Positions 42,711-49,389 of a stretch of 64,000 bases of DNA are shown piece by piece. The number at the start of each line of letters is the position of its first letter. Position 1 is the stretch's first letter. A program made the translations under genes and the position numbers. The notes beneath the pieces were generated by a model. That model searched no databases, was not told the DNA's origin, and saw only the letters and a program-made list of their open reading frames with translations. This DNA comes from DAOUEX01 sp034430235 (GTDB lineage Bacteria; Chloroflexota; Anaerolineae; UBA2200), in contig CAYZGO010000012.1 of the NCBI GenBank assembly GCA_964478075.1, positions 35,635 through 99,634 of the forward strand. The letters are read 5' to 3'.

Positions 42711-43130
42711 TTACCGTTTCTCCCTTCTATACTCGGCCATCCTCAACACTGTACCCTCTGGCGGAGAGGTATCATATTCCGCCTCGCCCATCACCTTCAA
42801 GATGAGATGGACACCATACCCAGGCTCGGGCGGTCCCTCCAGGTTGGGAGGCGTGTAACGCGAGAGATCGGATTCCTTCCCGAAATCCCTGATAGTCAGT
42901 GCGGGCTTGTTCCCTTTGATGCTGATAGAGAGGATGATGCCCTTGCCGTCAGCCCCGTCATAGGCATACTGAATGATCTTGGCGCGAGCCTCGCTTACAG
43001 CCAATCTAGGAGCAAAAACCTCTTGGGGGATAAGCCTATGGCCTGTCCCTTTAGGGCCACCTAGCCTCGTGCTCTGGCGAGTTGGTCCGGGCGGCTTTTG
43101 ATTGTCGGGCTGCCCATCTCGCGGGTCATC
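42711..43130 (-). pseudogene. RsbW-like serine kinase/anti-sigma ATPase, degraded
   Basis: The C-terminal 100 residues look like a HATPase of the RsbW/anti-sigma type: RLAVSEARAKIIQYAYDG (N-box), ALTIRDFGKESD and GYGVHLILKVMGEAEY. The N-box asparagine, which binds magnesium, appears replaced by Lys (EARAK instead of EACxN). The N-terminal half has no RsbW-like sequence; a good start in another frame ends at once, suggesting a frameshift. It follows the STAS gene directly, as in partner-switching operons. Probably inactive. Confidence 0.6.
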
Positions 43131-43461
43131 GCAGACTCTCCACTGCCTGGGCGGTGGTCGCAAAGATATCGAACACCCGGTTGAGCTTGGTGAGTTCAAA
43201 GATTCTCTGAATCTCAGGCTTTGTGCAACAGAGCCTGACATTGCCTTGCCCAATCCTGACTCTTTTGAAGAGCATCACAAAGGCCGCGAGGCCGGAGCTA
43301 TCAATTGAATCCACCCCCGCCATATCAACGACATAGTTCTGCTCCCCTTCCGTCAGGAGCCGGTCGAAACACTCCCGCAACCGGGGAGAGGTCTCCAGGT
43401 CGATTTCCCCCTCCACAGCAATTACTACGAGCCCAGCTTCTTTGGTGATATCAATTCTCAT
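43126..43461 (-). CDS. STAS-domain anti-sigma factor antagonist
   Basis: A 111-residue STAS protein. MRIDITKEAGLVVIAVEGEIDLETSPRL opens the fold, and VDMAGVDSIDSSGLAAFVML carries the regulatory serine (DSSG). It would bind and be phosphorylated by an RsbW-type kinase, the gene for which, now apparently broken, lies directly downstream. The ATG at 43461 is preferred over the TTG two codons upstream. Confidence 0.88.
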   Translation of the reverse strand: MRIDITKEAGLVVIAVEGEIDLETSPRLRECFDRLLTEGEQNYVVDMAGVDSIDSSGLAAFVMLFKRVRIGQGNVRLCCTKPEIQRIFELTKLNRVFDIFATTAQAVESLR

Positions 43462-43654
43462 GGTCAATTCCCACTCTCAACAACTCTACCCAGTCCCTAT
43501 CACACTCCCGATCCGCCCGCTCCTTGCATCCCGAAGACCACGCGGAGCCTCTCTCGACAAGAATAGCCTCGCCAGGTCCACAAGTTCATCCCAAATTGCG
43601 GTCAGCCCCTCCGCAACAGCACCTCCCATTCCAAATCCGTGACTCGCAGTCTGT

Positions 43655-43918
43655 CTATCCCAGCACCGCCTTCACTCTCTTGACAACCTTGGAAGGCCTG
43701 AAAGGCTGGGGCACGAGCTCGTCTGCACCAACATGGAATCCCTTCTGCTTGTCGGCCTCCTGGCCTTTGGCGGTGAGCATAACCACCGGAATAGCTGCTA
43801 TCCCGGGATCGGCTTTCAACTTCCTCGCTAAGACCTTCACCGCTCCACCCACAATGATCGCTCCGGTAAGTTCCTTGATCTGGCCCTGGAAAACGCACGC
43901 CCCTGCCGTCCAAAGCAT
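43655..43918 (-). pseudogene. Response-regulator receiver fragment
   Basis: Only the C-terminal half of a receiver domain is recognisable: KADPGIAAIPVVMLTAKGQ, then HVGADELVPQPFRPSKVVKRV. The phospho-acceptor Asp region is missing and the conserved Lys of the usual TKPF loop reads Gln (PQPF). It ends upstream of the STAS gene, and is likely what remains of a third signalling gene. Confidence 0.6.
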
Positions 43919-44761
43919 TCACCCCCGCTTGACGACTATGCTGCCAGTCGGTACACCAATGTCTCGCGCGATGACCGGGCACTTGACCTGCAATAAGAAG
44001 AACAACCGCTTTCCTCCTGTGCTGAGTGTTTCGTAGTTTCCCTGTCCCTTGGCGATGATGACCTCGGCCTTGTCATACAGGCGGCGGAACTCCTGGCTGC
44101 AGCGCTCAAGAATGGTCCCCGGCTCATCGCAGCCTGTGCTCACAACGTGGGCCACACGGTCCAGCCCAGCGGCCAGAGCATCCTGCCTGGTAGCATCGTT
44201 CAGAACCGGCCCGCTTTTGACTGCATAGGTCACCGGGACAGGGTGTAACTGTTCGATCAGCAGACGATCGAATACAGTCTCACCAGCATTGTCGGCCAGA
44301 TAGAGCGCCAACGGCGCACTTTTAAGGGCCTCTTTCAAGGGTCCACTATCATCTATGCCCCAGCGCTGGCCCAGAACACGTTCAATGCTCGTCCACAAAT
44401 CATACTCCCCTGATACTCCACAATCAATGATGTTGCCAGCAATAGCCAGCCGCAAGGCGCGGTCGAAAGGATCAGTCGCCTTGCTTACGAGCTGCTTCAG
44501 GCGAGGGTAAACAGCCAGAGCCTCCTCTGTGTTGCGGGCCTTGACCTCGCGATAGGGATCACTGTTCCCAGTCTGCGCACGGATGAGGCGATGAATATGA
44601 CCGCCCATCTCGGGCGGCGTGCTGCCAGGTTCAACGTGCTGCAGCGCCTCTAGCACGCAGTGGAGTACTGCAAGCTGCCCCGCTTCGTCGGCTCCAGTCA
44701 GGCGCGCTGCCTCTATTGCCTGGCGCACAAAGCAGGGATAACAGTCCAGGTATATTCTCAC
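43919..44761 (-). CDS. DUF89/ARMT1-type damage-control phosphatase
   Basis: A 280-residue DUF89 protein. It starts MRIYLDCYPCFVRQAIEAAR, has the metal-site motif LYLADNAGETVFDRLL, a Lys in YAVKSGPVLNDAT and AKGQGNYETLS, all usual for subfamily I. Members hydrolyse damaged or overflow phosphometabolites such as fructose-1-phosphate. The start codon is GTG. An excellent promoter lies 30-58 bp upstream. The gene ends next to the receiver fragment but is probably independent of it. Confidence 0.88.
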   Translation of the reverse strand: MRIYLDCYPCFVRQAIEAARLTGADEAGQLAVLHCVLEALQHVEPGSTPPEMGGHIHRLIRAQTGNSDPYREVKARNTEEALAVYPRLKQLVSKATDPFDRALRLAIAGNIIDCGVSGEYDLWTSIERVLGQRWGIDDSGPLKEALKSAPLALYLADNAGETVFDRLLIEQLHPVPVTYAVKSGPVLNDATRQDALAAGLDRVAHVVSTGCDEPGTILERCSQEFRRLYDKAEVIIAKGQGNYETLSTGGKRLFFLLQVKCPVIARDIGVPTGSIVVKRG

Positions 44762-44790
44762 GTGTTTATCTTTCTTACCTTTTGTTTGGA

Positions 44791-44819
44791 ATTATAGCGT
44801 GACGTGGGCCGTTATGCAA
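44791..44819 (-). promoter_or_regulatory. Sigma-70-type promoter of the DUF89 gene
   Basis: On the minus strand TTGCAT, 17 bp, TATAAT, about 30 bp before the GTG start. Confidence 0.75.
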
Positions 44820-45116
44820 GCGGAGTTCGGTGCAATGCTGAGCGAAAGTGGAGCGATAATTGCGAGAGGGTAAATACCACAGATCTGGCTGCTACTTTGA
44901 CCCTTCAACGAGGAGATTCGGAGTTGTGCAAACCCAGACCGATTATTCCAAGCTTTACTGACCCGCCTCCCCTGAACGTTGACTTTCAGGCTGCGGGCAA
45001 GACCGCACCCCCTAGACCAAGCAGCGTTCCACTTCGGGCCAAACAGACGCGCGCCTGACAGGCGGTCAACAGGCATGTCTGTAGCTCGTAAGGAGGAAAA
45101 CCAGCCGGCGTCGGAC
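44820..45116. other. Intergenic region, nothing assigned
   Basis: Between the DUF89 promoter and the stop of the LuxR-Kelch gene; no gene or repeat recognised. Confidence 0.4.
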
Positions 45117-46448
45117 CTACACCCCCGGCAAGTAGATGCGGAAGAACGTCTTGTAGGCGTAGTTAGTGCTCAGGTAGCGGTCGCTCCAGCCACCAATAAC
45201 GTAGATAACAGCGCCCTCCTCACCCGGAACTGACGCTGCACCAAGCGTTCGCCACTGTCCAAGCAGCGGCGAATCGAATACTGTCCACATGTCCTGGCCC
45301 AAGTCGTAGCGCTCGTTGAAAGACAGGTACTGCGTCCATCCACCGCCAATCGCGTAGATGTAGCCTCCAGCAGTGACCGCAGCCAGTCCCCCGCGTCCCA
45401 TGTGTAATGACGCCTGGCGGGTCCACGGATGCTCCCCCGATCCCTCTTTGGCTGGCTCGTAAACCTCACACAACGTGGACTCGCTCTGCCCGTCATAGCC
45501 ACCGAGCACATACACGCGCCCGTCAACGACGGCTGCAGCGCAGAAGCCGCGTCCCTCACTCATAGGCGCCCCTGTGGTCCAGGTGTCACTTGCAGGATCG
45601 TAGATCAATACCGTATCGAGATAGTGCACGCCGTCCGAGCCGCCGAACAGGTACAGTTTGCCGTGCACAGCGGCGATAGCGTAGGCAAATAGCGGCGTCG
45701 GCAAGGTGGAGACCTCGCTCCAGGCATCGGCCTGCGGGTCGTAGACCTCTACCGTGGCGATGGCCTGATCCATGGCATCGTACCCGCCAGGTACGTAAAT
45801 CAGATCGTCCAGCACCACTGCGGCGATGTTGTGCACGGGTCGGGGCTTGCTGGCCCGGCGCGCCCAGGTGTCCGTGGTCGGGTCATACACCTCTACCACA
45901 CCGCTCACGCCATTCGCCGTGTCGCCGCCGATAGCGTAGACCTTTCCCTGCCAGGCGACAACCGCCAGACGCGCACGCGAGGTAGGCATCTGGGCCCTGC
46001 TGTCCCAGCGCGACGTGAGTACGCCTGGCGGATTGCTTAGCACTCCGTCTGTCCGATCCGTGAACTGCCCGCCCGTGCTATCGGGAGCCGTGCGAGCAGG
46101 TGGCAAGAAGACAGCGAGCGCGATAAGCAGTGCGCTTACCACGAAGAACGCCCTCTGCCACACCGCAATGCGTTCCCGAGGCAAAGGTGGCTGCTCTTCC
46201 TCCAGGCCAGCAGGAGGCTCCACTCCTTCGAGCACTACCCAGCCTTCACGGATAGCGTGCAACGTGGCCTCGGTGCGCGACTCCACATCCAGCTTACTAA
46301 AGATGTTGCGCAGGTGAACCTTGACCGTGTTCACGCTGATGAACAGGTCGCGCGCAATCTGCTGGTTGGTGGCGCCGGTGGACACCAGCTTGAGTATCTC
46401 CAGCTCGCGTTCACTCAATATGGGTTGCGATGTAGCGCTGGTCTCCAT
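45117..46448 (-). CDS. Membrane-anchored LuxR-type HTH protein with extracellular Kelch repeats
   Basis: A 443-residue protein. Residues 9-70 are a LuxR/GerE helix-turn-helix (LSERELEILKLVSTGATNQQIARDLFISVNTVKVHLRNIF). Near residues 100-118 is one membrane helix (FFVVSALLIALAVFLPPA). The rest is a Kelch-type propeller with at least five repeats marked by GGxD/GGYD and VYDPxxDxW units. The DNA-binding domain would be cytoplasmic and the propeller outside, so it could sense an external ligand and act at the membrane on DNA. The ATG at 46448 is used; it lies 10 bp after the repeat-protein gene stop, which suggests co-transcription. Confidence 0.88.
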   Translation of the reverse strand: METSATSQPILSERELEILKLVSTGATNQQIARDLFISVNTVKVHLRNIFSKLDVESRTEATLHAIREGWVVLEGVEPPAGLEEEQPPLPRERIAVWQRAFFVVSALLIALAVFLPPARTAPDSTGGQFTDRTDGVLSNPPGVLTSRWDSRAQMPTSRARLAVVAWQGKVYAIGGDTANGVSGVVEVYDPTTDTWARRASKPRPVHNIAAVVLDDLIYVPGGYDAMDQAIATVEVYDPQADAWSEVSTLPTPLFAYAIAAVHGKLYLFGGSDGVHYLDTVLIYDPASDTWTTGAPMSEGRGFCAAAVVDGRVYVLGGYDGQSESTLCEVYEPAKEGSGEHPWTRQASLHMGRGGLAAVTAGGYIYAIGGGWTQYLSFNERYDLGQDMWTVFDSPLLGQWRTLGAASVPGEEGAVIYVIGGWSDRYLSTNYAYKTFFRIYLPGV

Positions 46449-46458
46449 GCTGCGAAAA

Positions 46459-47526
46459 CTACTTTGGCCCAAGCCAGAAGTTGCGCAGCGGCACTCCATT
46501 GGCCTGGCGCACATCCACGGGCAGCCTGGCTTCCCCCAGGATTACCAGGTCCTCGGCGTGACACAGCACCACTCCGGCTGGCTGCTTGAAGCGTTCTGCG
46601 TATCTCGGCAGCCAGGTCCGCACGGTGGCTGCCAGGTCATCAGTTGGGCCGGCCATGATCCACAGGTACAACTGGCCCAACCTGTCCGTTGATGCAGTAG
46701 GGGGAGCCTTTCTCTTTGCTGTTCGCCGACGCGCGGTAGGGGTTCTGCGTCGGCCAACCCCGGGCTTAGCCTTTGCTGCCTTCTCAGGAGGTGCAATCTT
46801 CGCTTCGGGCTTGTGCTCAACCTTCACTACCTTCACAGGAGGTGCAGCCTTCGCTTTAGGCTTGGGCTCGACCTCTAGTTCCTCCACACGTGGTCCAACC
46901 TTGGCTTCGGGCTTGGGCTTAGGCTTCACGATCTCCTTAGGACGTGCAATCTTCGCTTCGGGCTTGTGCTCAACCTTCACTACCTTCACACGAGGTGCAG
47001 CCTTCGCTTTGGGTTTGGGCTCAACCTTTAGTACCTCTACACGTGGTGCAACCTTGGCTTCGGGCTTGGGCTCAGCCTTCGCTACCTCCACAGGAGGTGC
47101 AGCCTCCACTGTGGGCCTGGGCTCAGGCTTCGCCACCTCTACAGGAGGTGCAATCTTCGCTTCGGGCTTGTGCTCAACCTTTGCTACTTCCACAGGAAGG
47201 GCAGCCTTGGCTGTAGGTCTGGCCATCTCGGCAACCCCAGGTATTGCTTCAGAAATAGGAAACTCTTCCAAGAGCTTGGGCTTCGCACGCGGCCGGGGAC
47301 GCTCCGCTGTCTCCCGGGCACGTGTGGGAGCCGGGGCAGGACGAGCCGGCTGGGATTCAGGAGCTGGGGCTTGCCTCAGCACGTCCTCCCAAATGCGGGC
47401 CTGCTCTGCCTGTTCTCGCCGCCAAGCGGCCACCTCTTCTGGCGTAGCCGGCCCGGCTACCTTGCCGTCTACCAGCTTCACCCAACGGCCTGGTCTGAAT
47501 TCCAAGTAACTGACCTTGGACATCAT
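46459..47526 (-). CDS. Lys/Pro/Glu repeat protein upstream of LuxR-Kelch
   Basis: A 355-residue protein with three parts: an N-terminal 60 residues starting SKVSYLEFRPGRWVKLVDGK; a central region of about eight imperfect units of 18-20 residues such as PPVEVAKAEPKPEAKVA (roughly residues 98-265), highly charged and presumably extended; and a C-terminal globular part with LGQLYLWIMAGPTDDLAATVRTWL. No signal peptide or membrane helix is evident. The repeats are also visible in the DNA as roughly 60-bp units. Function unknown. It is followed at 10 bp by the LuxR-Kelch gene. Confidence 0.8.
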   Translation of the reverse strand: MMSKVSYLEFRPGRWVKLVDGKVAGPATPEEVAAWRREQAEQARIWEDVLRQAPAPESQPARPAPAPTRARETAERPRPRAKPKLLEEFPISEAIPGVAEMARPTAKAALPVEVAKVEHKPEAKIAPPVEVAKPEPRPTVEAAPPVEVAKAEPKPEAKVAPRVEVLKVEPKPKAKAAPRVKVVKVEHKPEAKIARPKEIVKPKPKPEAKVGPRVEELEVEPKPKAKAAPPVKVVKVEHKPEAKIAPPEKAAKAKPGVGRRRTPTARRRTAKRKAPPTASTDRLGQLYLWIMAGPTDDLAATVRTWLPRYAERFKQPAGVVLCHAEDLVILGEARLPVDVRQANGVPLRNFWLGPK

Positions 47527-47576
47527 ACTCTATTTTACCACGTTCTGCAGCGAAGTAGCAAGTTATCAAGCCAGTT

Positions 47577-47625
47577 GTAGACGTAGCATGTGCAATTTCA
47601 CCGCAGGGTGAGGCTACATCTCTAC
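47577..47625. repeat. 49-bp palindromic dispersed repeat, copy 1
   Basis: GTAGACGTAGC ... GCTACATCTCTAC with an inner TCACC GCAG GGTGA hairpin. The reverse complement of a nearly identical element lies at 61441-61491. Confidence 0.75.
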
Positions 47626-47680
47626 GATTACCTTTGTCCTCCTGATGGCGCTGCCGGAACTTGAACGTCCAAGGGACAAT

Positions 47681-47708
47681 AAAACGGGAGCATGTGCCGC
47701 TGCTCCCG
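47681..47708 (-). terminator. Rho-independent terminator of the tRNA-like locus at 47.7 kb
   Basis: On the minus strand CGGGAGCA, 8-nt loop, TGCTCCCG, then TTTTATT. It follows the tRNA-like sequence by 18 nt. Confidence 0.75.
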
Positions 47709-47725
47709 CTTTGTCTGGCATAAAG

Positions 47726-47846
47726 CGCGCCCCGAGGGACTTGAACCCCCGACCATCAGATTTCAAGTCTGCCGCTTCCCCGTTGCAGCGCCGTTGGCCC
47801 CGCCCGACTCCGCTTCGCTGCGGGCCCTTCCTGAGGTCGCGGGGCG
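47726..47846 (-). pseudogene. tRNA-like sequence (Arg-type body, TGA anticodon) with enlarged D region
   Basis: The 3' half is near-identical to the genuine tRNA-Arg(TCG) at 49.3 kb: anticodon stem-loop CAGA CTTGAAA TCTG, variable ATGGTC, T-arm GGGGG TTCAAGT CCCTC and acceptor GGGGCGC. GCGCCCC at the other end gives a full 7-bp acceptor stem. The anticodon would be TGA (Ser) on an Arg-like body without a long variable arm. The D-arm is replaced by about 70 nt of GC-rich, partly palindromic sequence containing CGCAGCGAAGCGGAG, so it cannot be a normal tRNA. A terminator follows. Confidence 0.55.
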
Positions 47847-48044
47847 CGACGCAAGCCGCTTCGCGACGACGAGGGGGTGAACAGTCTCCGCTGGGCTATG
47901 GAGGCTATCTGTAGTGCTGATACTAGAGACGTGCACATGGATACATAGCAGACTGCGGTACCGCGCTCGCCATTTGACGTTGCTAACCCCCGGCAGTGCG
48001 ACCGAAGGCGGAATCTTGCCCTATGTTTGGCAGGCAAGTCGCGG

Positions 48045-48120
48045 CAGCGAAGCGCAGACGCGAGTGGGGCAGAGTCCCCGAAGCCCCGTCGAGCGGGACG
48101 AACGGCGCAGCGGAGCGGGG
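48045..48120. repeat. GC-rich repeat, free copy
   Basis: Contains CAGCGAAGCGCAGACGCG and GCGGGACGAACGGCGCAGCG. The second block recurs, inverted, in the insert within the tRNA-Arg copy at 56362-56453, and the first in the D region of the tRNA-like locus at 47.8 kb. Confidence 0.55.
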
Positions 48121-48463
48121 CAACAGCCGCGGAACACCAGACACTGATTCACACCAGGCGTCGTGTATTGCTATCTCCTTGCTCCAGGAGGACTCTACCA
48201 TGACCCGTTCACTTTCCGGCCGTAAATGGTTTCATTTTTGGATTGCCGATAACCTTAGTTGATTATCAAACTTGACGAATGGCATAATCTGTGCTACAAT
48301 GTAACTGCCAGTGGACGAAACTCGGCTTCATGCCGTGTGAGTGTTCAGCTGCGGCTGGGCAGTCCTATATCCTCTGGCATTTGTTGTAGAGCTGTTAGCA
48401 ATAGTGGATTTCTTTTTGTGTAGTATTCCCCATAGCGGTGATTGCGCCTATCATCTATGTCAA

Positions 48464-48679
48464 TCACCAAGCAGAACTTCTCACACTAGCAACATCCAGC
48501 AGGCCCAGAATGAAATAGCGCGAACAACCGTGCGTGCCAACTATCACGAGTCCCTTCTTGTTGAAAAGAACCGCATCGCCAGCCTCATCGACAAAGTAAT
48601 GCCGAATTGAGTGCGGTGTCTTGTTCGCTGGTTGCTCCGCGTGCGGGACGCACATCATAATCGCGCCTCTTCCTATCAA
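48464..48679 (-). pseudogene. DUF3800 gene fragment (5' part)
   Basis: After a short leader the frame reads HYFVDEAGDAVLFNKKGLVI and SRYFILGLLDVA, the characteristic start of DUF3800 proteins, an RNase H-like family frequent in mobile regions. It stops after about 70 residues, while complete members have more than 200. The rest of the gene is missing. Confidence 0.65.
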
Positions 48680-48683
48680 TCAA

Positions 48684-48715
48684 AAAACCCGTCCACCTAT
48701 CGCAGTGAACGAGCT
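48684..48715. repeat. Intergenic hairpin repeat, copy A
   Basis: AACCCGTCCACCTATCGCAG then TGAACGAGCT. One of four copies of a roughly 34-bp hairpin (others at 56087, 58215 and 60070). Confidence 0.55.
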
Positions 48716-48812
48716 GCTATGCCAGAGTATTTGCGCTGCGACGACCATTTCATTTCTCCGAGGTGAGACGCTATAGGGTGGCCTTGGGGGGTGTGTCAGA
48801 ACAGAGTTGACA

Positions 48813-49046
48813 CTAGCCGAGCTCTATGACGACGCAGGTAAGCGTCCGCTCAACACCCTCGATGGTGTGTATCTTTTCCGTGACCAAATCACCGATAGCT
48901 TTGACGTCACTAGCTTCCACGACGGCTATCACATCGTGAGGGCCCGTGACGACATCGGCGGCTTTGACCCCTTCCGCCCCACGCAGCGCCTTCACCACCT
49001 CGCCTGGCTTCCCCAGGGCTGTCTGAACCAAGATGTAGGCTCTCAT
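48813..49046 (-). CDS. Stand-alone Lrp/AsnC ligand-binding (RAM) domain protein
   Basis: A 77-residue protein consisting only of a RAM/AsnC C-terminal domain: AYILVQTALGKPGEVVKALR, VTGPHDVIAVVEASDVKAI, GVERTLTC. There is no helix-turn-helix. Such proteins bind amino acids and may modulate full-length Lrp proteins by mixing subunits. The ATG at 49046 is preceded by AGGAGG. It sits by itself between the DUF3800 remnant and tRNA-Arg(TCG). Confidence 0.88.
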   Translation of the reverse strand: MRAYILVQTALGKPGEVVKALRGAEGVKAADVVTGPHDVIAVVEASDVKAIGDLVTEKIHTIEGVERTLTCVVIELG

Positions 49047-49137
49047 CTGTTCACCTCCTATGTGGCAGGCCAAGCTTCGGACAAGACTGCCGTTGCCACT
49101 ACAAGAATCTCTGCTATGGTGGCTACTGCGGAATTTC

Positions 49138-49166
49138 TTACCACATATGGTGAGAGGCACCGTGGC
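49138..49166. repeat. CTTACCACANNNGGTRAGAG repeat, copy 1
   Basis: CTTACCACATATGGTGAG, then AGGCACCGTGG. Related copies lie at 56153-56180 and, twice in tandem, at 60145-60202. Each is within 220 bp of a tRNA-Arg gene or copy. Confidence 0.55.
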
Positions 49167-49260
49167 CGTGCCCTGGGCTGTTGCGGCCGCCGCAGGGTCT
49201 TTTTCTGGCAGCTATCATACAGCTTGTGCCCTGCTTTCGTCAAACAGCCAGTGTATCCAG

Positions 49261-49333
49261 CGCGCCCGGAGGGATTTGAACCCCCGACCATCAGATTCGA
49301 AGTCTGCCGCTCTATCCGCTGAGCTACGGGCGC
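49261..49333 (-). tRNA. tRNA-Arg (anticodon TCG)
   Basis: A 73-nt cloverleaf without encoded CCA: acceptor GCGCCCG/CGGGCGC, D-arm GCTC AGCGGATA GAGC, anticodon stem-loop CAGA CTTCGAA TCTG, T-arm GGGGG TTCAAAT CCCTC, discriminator G. A perfect consensus promoter stands directly upstream. Confidence 0.95.
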
Positions 49334-49343
49334 TTGTACACGG

Positions 49344-49372
49344 ATTATATGGCACTGTGGGGACGGTGTCAA
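49344..49372 (-). promoter_or_regulatory. Consensus sigma-70-type promoter of tRNA-Arg(TCG)
   Basis: On the minus strand TTGACA, 17 bp, TATAAT, an exact consensus match, 10 bp upstream of the tRNA 5' end. Confidence 0.9.
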
Positions 49373-49389
49373 AGGAGCTGCCCGACCAG

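Larger units (their letters stand above)
47640..48463. other. Gene-poor stretch with tRNA-like locus and GC-rich repeats
   Basis: Apart from the tRNA-like locus, its terminator and a GC-rich repeat at 48045-48120, nothing coding is convincing here. Open frames are explained by the repeats. Confidence 0.4.
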
